A stretch of DNA of 8,300 bases from JAVBPB01 sp031549965 (lineage in GTDB: Bacteria > Bacillota > Clostridia > Lachnospirales > Lachnospiraceae), in contig JAVBPB010000115.1 of NCBI GenBank assembly GCA_031549965.1, forward strand, positions 1 to 8,300. The letters are read 5' to 3'. The notes below the pieces were generated by a model. The model saw nothing but the letters and a program-made list of their open reading frames with translations, did not search any database and was not told where the DNA came from. The position numbers and the translations under genes are program-made. How positions within the stretch are numbered: the stretch's first letter is position 1; each line of letters starts with the position of its first letter. This document shows positions 1 through 4,161 of the stretch, piece after piece.

Positions 1-752
1 GTTACTATTGCTTTTTCTTCACCAACTAAGATATTTAATAAAGAAGATTTACCTGCATTTGGTTTTCCAACAATAACAGTATTAATTCCTTCTTTTAACA
101 TTTTTCCATTTTCAGCAGAATCAATTAACTTTTTTGTTTCCTTTAGTAATTGTTCATTTTTAGAAGATAATTCTTCTATATATCCATCTAAGCTTATATG
201 CTCTGGGTCATCTAAGGCTGATTCAATAAATGCTATTTCATAAATAATTCTATCTCTTAAACTTTTAACAGCATTTGATACCGAACCCTTTAGCTGATGA
301 ACAGAGCTTTTTAAGGCATATTCATTTTTTGAATGAATGATATCCATAACAGCTTCTGCTTTTGATAAGTCAATTCTTCCATTTAAAAAAGCACGTTTTG
401 TAAATTCACCAGGCTCAGCTAATCTTGCTCCTGCTTTTATTACTTCTTCTAAAATACGGTGCATCATTAATACACCACCATGACAATTTATTTCTATGGT
501 ATCCTCTGTAGTATATGTTTTAGGCGCCTTCATAACAACAACCATAACTTCATCTACAAATTCTTCCTGATTATCCACAAGAAACCCATAATGAATGGTA
601 TGGCTATCCACATTACAAAGTTTTTTATTCCCATTTTTTGAACGGTAAAGCTTATCTACAATTTTAATTGCTTCATATCCACTAACACGAATAATTCCAA
701 TACCTGAATCAGACATTGCCGTAGCAATCGCTGCTATTGTATCTGTTTTCAT
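1..752 (-). CDS. mnmE: MnmE, tRNA uridine-34 modification GTPase (3' part beyond window)
   Basis: Partial: the first 250 codons are present and the frame runs off the left edge. MnmE (TrmE) works with MnmG to add a carboxymethylaminomethyl group to C5 of the wobble uridine of certain tRNAs, using a folate-derived one-carbon unit and GTP hydrolysis. The N-terminus reads MKTDTIAAIATAMSDSGIGI, a hallmark of the family's folate-binding domain (about residues 1-120), which also contains INCHGG near residues 88-93. A helical region follows, and the G-domain P-loop GKPNAGKSS is at residues 229-237, the expected place. The G2-G4 motifs, the rest of the helical domain and the C-terminal cysteine motif lie outside the window. 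The start at 752 is preceded by AAAGGGTG, an acceptable ribosome binding site. It is last in the visible leftward block, 70 bases after jag, with a hairpin between them. mnmG commonly follows in this group, but that cannot be seen here. Confidence 0.96.
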   Translation of the reverse strand, partial: MKTDTIAAIATAMSDSGIGIIRVSGYEAIKIVDKLYRSKNGNKKLCNVDSHTIHYGFLVDNQEEFVDEVMVVVMKAPKTYTTEDTIEINCHGGVLMMHRILEEVIKAGARLAEPGEFTKRAFLNGRIDLSKAEAVMDIIHSKNEYALKSSVHQLKGSVSNAVKSLRDRIIYEIAFIESALDDPEHISLDGYIEELSSKNEQLLKETKKLIDSAENGKMLKEGINTVIVGKPNAGKSSLLNILVGEEKAIV

Positions 753-775
753 TTTGGCACCCTTTCATATTTCTC

Positions 776-810
776 AAAATTTAAAATATGCACGGTATTT
801 CTACCGTGCA
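776..810 (-). terminator. Hairpin between jag and mnmE, weak terminator or attenuator
   Basis: A perfect 9-bp inverted repeat (TGCACGGTA at 789-797, TACCGTGCA at 802-810) closes a 4-base loop. In the leftward transcript the loop is GAAA, a stable GNRA tetraloop. It is followed by UAUUUUAAAUUUU, an interrupted U-rich stretch. This fits a leaky Rho-independent terminator that lowers mnmE expression relative to jag, or an RNA-processing or stability hairpin. Because the U-tract is broken by A residues, I do not call it a strong terminator. Confidence 0.55.
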
Positions 811-822
811 CTAATTATTTTA

Positions 823-1446
823 TCATTTTTTTAATGTAACTACAACTCTTCTAAAAGGTTCATCGCCTTCACTGTGAGTAGTAACATATTTATCATTTTG
901 TAATGCAGAATGAATAATACGTCTTTCATATGGATTCATAGGTTCTAAAGAAACAGCTCTTTTTGTTCTCTTTACTTTATAAGAAATATTTTTAGCTAAG
1001 TTTTCAAGAGTTTCTTTTCTTCTATCTCTATAGTTTTCAGTATCAACTCTTACTCTTATATAGTTTTCTTTTTCTTTGTTTACAACTAATGAAACTAAAT
1101 ACTGTAAAGAATCAAGAGTTTGTCCTCTCTTACCAATGAGTAGGCCCATCTCATCACCACTTAAATCAATATCCATGTTGTTTTCAGCTTCATCATACTT
1201 AACATCTACGACTACTGTCATATTCATAGCTTCAAAAACATCATTTAAAAAGATTTTTGCACTATCCTCTACAGAAGATTTTACTCTAGCCTTAATGACT
1301 GCAGCCTTTGAACCAATTCCTAAAAATCCTGATGAACCCTCTTCTACAATTATATAATCTAATTTATCACTTGTAACTGTTAATTTTTGACATGCTATTG
1401 TAATAGCATCATCCACGGTTTTTGCAGCAATATCAATATAATCCAT
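823..1446 (-). CDS. jag: Jag/KhpB, KH-R3H RNA-binding protein
   Basis: Single-stranded RNA-binding protein of the Jag (KhpB/EloR) family, which in Firmicutes acts with KhpA and is linked to cell elongation and RNA regulation. With the start at 1446 it has 207 residues. The Jag-N domain covers about residues 1-50 and carries GFLGIG at 40-45. The KH domain (about 75-150) has its GxxG loop as GKRG at 105-108. The C-terminal R3H domain has RRIIH at 175-179. The frame is open six codons further, to an ATG at 1464, but I prefer 1446: GGAGG at 1455-1459 lies 8 bases upstream of it, whereas the ATG at 1464 has no good site and would place the Shine-Dalgarno inside the gene. It starts 21 bases after yidC ends, so the two are almost certainly co-transcribed. 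Adjacent yidC and jag are a standard pair in this phylum. Confidence 0.95.
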   Translation of the reverse strand: MDYIDIAAKTVDDAITIACQKLTVTSDKLDYIIVEEGSSGFLGIGSKAAVIKARVKSSVEDSAKIFLNDVFEAMNMTVVVDVKYDEAENNMDIDLSGDEMGLLIGKRGQTLDSLQYLVSLVVNKEKENYIRVRVDTENYRDRRKETLENLAKNISYKVKRTKRAVSLEPMNPYERRIIHSALQNDKYVTTHSEGDEPFRRVVVTLKK

Positions 1447-1467
1447 TACATTTTCCTCCACCATATC

Positions 1468-2775
1468 TTATTTATTGTTACGTTCGTTAAAATCTTTTAC
1501 CATATTTGCTTTGTCAAATAAACTTCCTGATTTAGCACTTCCAGAATTTATTTTTGCTTCTGGACTACTTACAGAATTTGCTTTTTCAGCAGCTTCTTTT
1601 GCTTTTTGAGTATAAATTTCTTTGGTATTAATACTTTTTGTACTCATAGCAGCATACTCAGCATACTTCTTTTGCTTTTCTTGTATCTGAACTGCTTTCT
1701 TAGAACTCTTTTCTTTATTTTTCTCAATAATCTCATTCAAATCAATCTTATCAATATGCTTATTAATAATAATCTGTTGAATAGATCTTACTACAGAACC
1801 AGCAATCCAATATAGACCCATACCTGCTGGTAATGTATAACAGAAGAATGCTGACATAATTGGCATCATCATATTCATGGTCTTCATAGAAGAAGCCATT
1901 GTTGAAGCCTGATCATTTGCATTAGGATTTGCTTCCTGCTGAGGCATTAGCTTAACGTTAATCCACTGTGTTACAGCAGATAAAACAGGAATTGCAAATG
2001 CTGCTACTACCATCAACCATGCACCTGCTGCAATAGCTTCATTTACCATGAATGATGGTGAATTTCCCATGTTTAAAAATAAAAAATCATTATATTTATT
2101 TAATGTTTCTGCTGTTTCTGTTACTGTTTCTGCTAAACTTGGAAACTGTGTAGTAATACTTGCTATTTCAGCAGAAGAAGCTTTATTTAGTACATCAATT
2201 ATTGTATTTTGAACATATACAGTATTTCCATTTGTAAATGCTTCATTAGTAAATTGTTTTGCATACATACCTGCACTATTGAGTGACTGTATAAAATCAG
2301 TTCCACCTTCAGTACTAATAATTTTATCTACTAATGGTAAAAAAGCTTCTCTTATTTTTCCTACATATGCAGGCATTGCATTAATTACTTTATATAGAGA
2401 TAATAAAATAGGCATCTGAATAATTAATTGAACACAACTACCTGTTGGAGATACTCCATACTTTGCATAAACAGCCTGTGTTTCTGCATTCATCTGCATA
2501 GCAGAATCATTATCTTTTCTATTTTTGTATTTTGCTTGAATTGCCTGTAGTTCAGGATTCATCTTTGCAGATAATTTTGAGAACTTCTGTTGCTTAATTG
2601 TTAAAGGTAACATCAATAAATATATTACAATTGTAAATAAAATAATTGATAAACCAACATTAGGTTTACCAATAAAGTCAAGGATATTGAAAATTCCTTC
2701 CATTATATAACCTAATAATTTAGCAATAAAACCTAATAGGAACGTATTACTCTGTGTTAACACAACCATGTTCAT
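1468..2775 (-). CDS. yidC: YidC/SpoIIIJ/Oxa1 family membrane protein insertase
   Basis: Inserts and folds membrane proteins, alone or with SecYEG. The 435 residues contain the conserved Oxa1 core: a membrane segment at about 41-60 ending MLPLTIKQQ, a cytoplasmic charged loop (61-110), a segment at 113-131 with IQMPILLSLY, another at about 247-270, and a final hydrophobic region at 303-334 with LPAGMGLYWIAG. An extra N-terminal hydrophobic stretch (12-34) is present. I see no lipoprotein signal cysteine near the start, unlike SpoIIIJ of Bacillus. Two features make it long: an insert of about 90 residues (roughly 140-230) between the second core segment and NDFLFLNMG, and a Lys/Glu/Ala-rich cytoplasmic tail of about 100 residues after 335. 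The conserved groove arginine appears replaced by Tyr52. The start at 2775 has GGAG seven bases upstream; an ATG two codons later is less well placed. It lies 25 bases after yidD. Confidence 0.96.
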   Translation of the reverse strand: MNMVVLTQSNTFLLGFIAKLLGYIMEGIFNILDFIGKPNVGLSIILFTIVIYLLMLPLTIKQQKFSKLSAKMNPELQAIQAKYKNRKDNDSAMQMNAETQAVYAKYGVSPTGSCVQLIIQMPILLSLYKVINAMPAYVGKIREAFLPLVDKIISTEGGTDFIQSLNSAGMYAKQFTNEAFTNGNTVYVQNTIIDVLNKASSAEIASITTQFPSLAETVTETAETLNKYNDFLFLNMGNSPSFMVNEAIAAGAWLMVVAAFAIPVLSAVTQWINVKLMPQQEANPNANDQASTMASSMKTMNMMMPIMSAFFCYTLPAGMGLYWIAGSVVRSIQQIIINKHIDKIDLNEIIEKNKEKSSKKAVQIQEKQKKYAEYAAMSTKSINTKEIYTQKAKEAAEKANSVSSPEAKINSGSAKSGSLFDKANMVKDFNERNNK

Positions 2776-2800
2776 TACATTTCTCCATTCTTACTGAAAA

Positions 2801-3010
2801 TTATGGGACAGGATCGTACCCACCTTTAGAAAACGGATTACATCTTAAAATTCTCCATATAGCAAGTAAACCTCCCTTAAAAGCACCATATTTTTCTATA
2901 GCTTCCAGTCCATATTGGGAACACGTAGGAACATATGGACATTTTGTACTTTTTAAAGGAGATAGATACTTTCTATAAAATTTTATTATAGTAATAAATA
3001 TTTTCTTCAT
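2801..3010 (-). CDS. yidD: YidD, membrane protein insertion efficiency factor
   Basis: Small membrane-associated accessory protein thought to help YidC-dependent insertion, found between rnpA and yidC in most bacteria. At 69 residues it is a normal length. Family hallmarks are visible: FYRKYLSP at 11-18, CPYVPTCSQY at 24-33 with Cys24 and Cys30, and RCNPFSKGGYDPVP at 56-69 with Cys57, ending exactly at the conserved DPVP. The start is fixed because the frame upstream closes at 3032-3034 with no other usual start codon between. No clear Shine-Dalgarno precedes it (the upstream bases read AATAGAATAT), so initiation may be weak or depend on translation from upstream. It lies 55 bases after rnpA and 25 bases before yidC in the same block. 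Confidence 0.94.
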   Translation of the reverse strand: MKKIFITIIKFYRKYLSPLKSTKCPYVPTCSQYGLEAIEKYGAFKGGLLAIWRILRCNPFSKGGYDPVP

Positions 3011-3065
3011 ATATTCTATTAAATACCAAAATTACTTCATTTACCATTAAAAATCTATAAACATT

Positions 3066-3413
3066 TTAATAAAAATAGACTTTAATAATCTGATGAAGTT
3101 TTGTTAGATGTAAAAGTGCTCCCTCTACTTCAACATAACCTACAGTAGCAGCACTTGGTCTCGCAATGATTACTATATCCAAACCACTATTGAATATATT
3201 TTCATGTAATCTATAACTTTCTCTTATCAGTCTTGTAACGCGATGTCTTACAACACTATTTCCTACTTTTTTACTTACACTAATTCCAACCCTATTAATA
3301 CCTAAGCCATTTTCCTTTATATACATTATTAGGTATTTATTCGCATAAGATTTCCCATACTTATAAACAAATTGAAATTGGTGATTTTTTTTTAGTGACT
3401 CTGAAAATTTCAT
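3066..3413 (-). CDS. rnpA: RnpA, protein subunit of RNase P
   Basis: Protein cofactor of the ribozyme RNase P, which removes 5' leaders from precursor tRNAs. At 115 residues it is the usual length. It shows the expected pattern: N-terminal FSESLKKNHQFQFVYKYG, then GISVSKKVGNSVVRHRVTRL and IRESYR at residues 43-68, which forms the RNA-binding helix. The normally RNR-type core reads R56-H57-R58 with T60-R61 following. As I recall, the Asn-to-His change is common in Lachnospiraceae relatives. The C-terminus ends in a family-like helix (LLHLTKLHQII). The start at 3413 has AGGAG ten bases upstream. It begins about 50 bases after rpmH ends, with a strong terminator between the two, so expression probably depends on read-through from the rpmH promoter. 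Confidence 0.96.
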   Translation of the reverse strand: MKFSESLKKNHQFQFVYKYGKSYANKYLIMYIKENGLGINRVGISVSKKVGNSVVRHRVTRLIRESYRLHENIFNSGLDIVIIARPSAATVGYVEVEGALLHLTKLHQIIKVYFY

Positions 3414-3440
3414 AATTAAAATACTCCTAATCTTTCAGAG

Positions 3441-3466
3441 AAAAAAAGGTCACATTACTGTGACCT
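3441..3466 (-). terminator. Intrinsic terminator after rpmH
   Basis: A perfect 8-bp inverted repeat, AGGTCACA (3447-3454) and TGTGACCT (3459-3466), closes a 4-base loop that reads GUAA (GNRA type) in the leftward transcript. A run of seven further U residues (3440s) follows at once, the textbook Rho-independent form on the minus strand. Its first two bases overlap the rpmH stop codon. It lies inside the rpmH-rnpA block, so it should set the ratio of abundant L34 message to much scarcer rnpA-yidD-yidC message. Confidence 0.88.
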
Positions 3467-3599
3467 ATGCTGATAATTTCTTTCTTCCTTTTAAACGTCT
3501 TGCTGCTAATACTTTTCTTCCGCCTGGTGTACTCATTCTTGCTCTAAATCCGTGTACTTTAGATCTTGATCTCTTTTTTGGCTGAAATGTCATCTTCAT
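3465..3599 (-). CDS. rpmH: Ribosomal protein bL34
   Basis: Forty-four-residue basic protein of the large ribosomal subunit. The translation starts MKMTFQPKKRSRSKVHGFRA and ends RRLKGRKKLSA, matching the family from end to end, with the conserved HGFRARM and GGRKVLAARR blocks. The start at 3599 is supported by a near-perfect Shine-Dalgarno, AAGGAGGTG (3607-3615), seven bases upstream. This is the strongest ribosome binding site in the window, as expected for a ribosomal protein. It is the first gene of the leftward block, transcribed from the promoter at 3706-3734 with a leader of about 100 bases, and is followed directly by an intrinsic terminator. Its stop codon TAG is part of the terminator stem. 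Confidence 0.98.
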   Translation of the reverse strand: MKMTFQPKKRSRSKVHGFRARMSTPGGRKVLAARRLKGRKKLSA

Positions 3600-3682
3600 T
3601 GAAAAGCACCTCCTTCTTTTATAACCTTAATCTATATAAGGTAAACTAATATGTCTTGTTACAAGCATAAAAAACATGCCTT

Positions 3683-3698
3683 CTATTTCGGAAAATAG
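3683..3698 (-). promoter_or_regulatory. Hairpin at the predicted 5' end of the rpmH mRNA
   Basis: CTATTT and AAATAG pair perfectly around a loop that reads UCCG (UNCG-like) in the leftward transcript. It begins within a base or two of the transcription start predicted from the -10 at 3706-3711. A hairpin at the very 5' end usually protects a message from 5'-end-dependent decay. The start site is inferred, not measured. A second 6-bp stem (3624-3629 with 3637-3642) lies just upstream of the Shine-Dalgarno. Confidence 0.45.
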
Positions 3699-3705
3699 CA
3701 TATTG

Positions 3706-3734
3706 ATTGTACTTAAAAAAAAGAACAATGTCAA
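3706..3734 (-). promoter_or_regulatory. Sigma-A-type promoter for rpmH and the leftward block
   Basis: On the minus strand a perfect -35 TTGACA (3729-3734) is separated by exactly 17 bases from TACAAT (3706-3711), five of six matches to the -10 consensus. The upstream DNA is A/T-tract rich and could serve as an UP element. Transcription should begin near 3699, giving a leader of about 100 bases before rpmH. This is the best promoter match in the window and fits high ribosomal-protein expression. Confidence 0.88.
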
Positions 3735-3737
3735 GCA

Positions 3738-3751
3738 AAAATACGTATTTT
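3738..3751. repeat. 14-bp perfect palindrome abutting the rpmH promoter
   Basis: AAAATACGTATTTT is a perfect palindrome three bases upstream of the rpmH -35 hexamer. Nine bases of it (AAAATACGT) recur at 3888-3896 in the same orientation. Its position suits an operator or activator site, but AT-rich palindromes of this size can arise by chance and I recognise no regulator for it. Confidence 0.4.
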
Positions 3752-3787
3752 AGGCATTCTTTTAATAAAAAAAATATTTTTTTAAAG

Positions 3788-3796
3788 TTATCCACA
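3788..3796 (+). promoter_or_regulatory. DnaA box, perfect (TTATCCACA)
   Basis: Exact match to the high-affinity DnaA-box consensus, plus orientation. It is the box nearest the rpmH promoter, about 54 bases upstream of its -35 hexamer. Confidence 0.9.
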
Positions 3797-3827
3797 TAAA
3801 AATATCGAAAAAACAATTTACATAAGT

Positions 3828-3836
3828 ATATCCACA
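3828..3836 (+). promoter_or_regulatory. DnaA box, one mismatch (ATATCCACA)
   Basis: Eight of nine bases match TTATCCACA. It faces the box at 3840-3848 across a 3-base spacer, forming a convergent pair. Confidence 0.75.
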
Positions 3837-3839
3837 CTA

Positions 3840-3848
3840 TGTGAATAA
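3840..3848 (-). promoter_or_regulatory. DnaA box, consensus (TTATTCACA on minus strand)
   Basis: Reads TGTGAATAA on the plus strand and matches TTATNCACA exactly. It is followed two bases later by another box in the same orientation, an 11-base repeat period. Confidence 0.85.
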
Positions 3849-3850
3849 TT

Positions 3851-3859
3851 TGTGGATAA
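3851..3859 (-). promoter_or_regulatory. DnaA box, perfect (TTATCCACA on minus strand)
   Basis: Reads TGTGGATAA on the plus strand, an exact high-affinity match. It is in tandem with the box at 3840-3848. Degenerate copies continue the same orientation at 3872 and 3883. Confidence 0.9.
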
Positions 3860-3945
3860 TATTATTTTTATTGTGAATCATATGTGTAAAATACGTTTAT
3901 AAATAGTAATTTTGCCTTAAAATATATATTTATAATTTTATTAAC

Positions 3946-3954
3946 TTATCCACA
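3946..3954 (+). promoter_or_regulatory. DnaA box, perfect (TTATCCACA)
   Basis: Exact consensus in plus orientation, isolated after an AT-rich stretch that contains no box (3892-3945). Confidence 0.9.
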
Positions 3955-4011
3955 TAAAGTGGTTGCTGTTTTATATAATATGTAAACTTATAAACCTATT
4001 TATCAACAATT

Positions 4012-4020
4012 TGTGGATAA
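4012..4020 (-). promoter_or_regulatory. DnaA box, perfect, paired with degenerate box at 4000-4008
   Basis: TGTGGATAA is an exact match on the minus strand. It faces TTATCAACA (4000-4008, one mismatch, plus orientation) across a 3-base spacer, the same convergent geometry as 3828-3848. It lies about 20 bases upstream of a possible dnaA -35 element (4040-4045), a position suited to autorepression of dnaA. Confidence 0.88.
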
Positions 4021-4039
4021 CTTGTGCGTTAAGTTCCAT

Positions 4040-4068
4040 TTGAAATATTTATATATTTATATTAATAT
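4040..4068 (+). promoter_or_regulatory. Possible upstream dnaA promoter
   Basis: TTGAAA (4040-4045) stands 17 bases before TAATAT (4063-4068), giving five of six and four of six consensus matches. In DNA this AT-rich, such matches arise easily, so support is modest. Transcription from it would start near 4075, leaving a leader of about 87 bases. Confidence 0.4.
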
Positions 4069-4117
4069 ATAGTAGAGATAATTTCGTTAATAAAAATTTA
4101 AGGTTTTTCTTCTTATA

Positions 4118-4123
4118 TATAAT
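4118..4123 (+). promoter_or_regulatory. Possible proximal dnaA -10 element (TATAAT)
   Basis: A perfect TATAAT lies 38 bases before the dnaA start. There is no good -35 at 16-18 bases upstream and no TG extension, which weakens the call. If used, transcription would start near 4130, immediately before the hairpin at 4131-4148. Confidence 0.4.
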
Positions 4124-4130
4124 AAAGTAG

Positions 4131-4148
4131 TGCCTAACTAAATAGGCA
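4131..4148 (+). promoter_or_regulatory. Leader hairpin directly before the dnaA ribosome binding site
   Basis: TGCCTA (4131-4136) and TAGGCA (4143-4148) pair perfectly around a 6-base loop. The Shine-Dalgarno AGAAAGG begins at 4148, touching the stem, seven bases before the dnaA ATG. The stem could modulate ribosome access or protect the mRNA end. No T-run follows, so it is not a terminator. Confidence 0.5.
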
Positions 4149-4161
4149 GAAAGGTTTTTAT

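Larger units (their letters stand above)
3780..4161. other. Upstream half of oriC (DnaA-box cluster between rpmH and dnaA)
   Basis: The 562-base gap between rpmH and dnaA carries no gene. Beyond the rpmH promoter it holds six clear DnaA boxes (consensus TTATNCACA on either strand) and three degenerate ones between 3788 and 4020, then AT-rich DNA (3900-3945 and 4040-4075) and the dnaA leader. The placement between rpmH and dnaA, with a second cluster after dnaA, matches the bipartite origin of Bacillus-type bacteria. Boxes are listed separately where they match well. Degenerate ones are at 3872-3880 (TGTGAATCA), 3883-3891 (TGTGTAAAA) and 4000-4008 (TTATCAACA). Confidence 0.92.

Noticed and set aside
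1076..1357. Open frame on the plus strand inside jag
   Set aside because: Fully antisense to a well-supported gene, no ribosome binding site and no recognisable protein.
1606..1815. Open frame on the plus strand inside yidC
   Set aside because: Antisense to the Lys/Glu-rich YidC tail; composition is low-complexity Leu/Asn and looks like a shadow.
2754..2978. Open frame on the plus strand over yidD
   Set aside because: Mirror of the conserved YidD coding sequence; YidD motifs are unmistakable on the other strand.
3646..3837. 63-residue open frame on the minus strand between rpmH and dnaA
   Set aside because: It covers the rpmH promoter and DnaA boxes, is Phe/Tyr/Lys-rich from AT bias, and has no homology I recognise.
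4021..4030. TGTGCGTTA as a further DnaA box
   Set aside because: Two mismatches including the conserved T at position 4; too weak to list.
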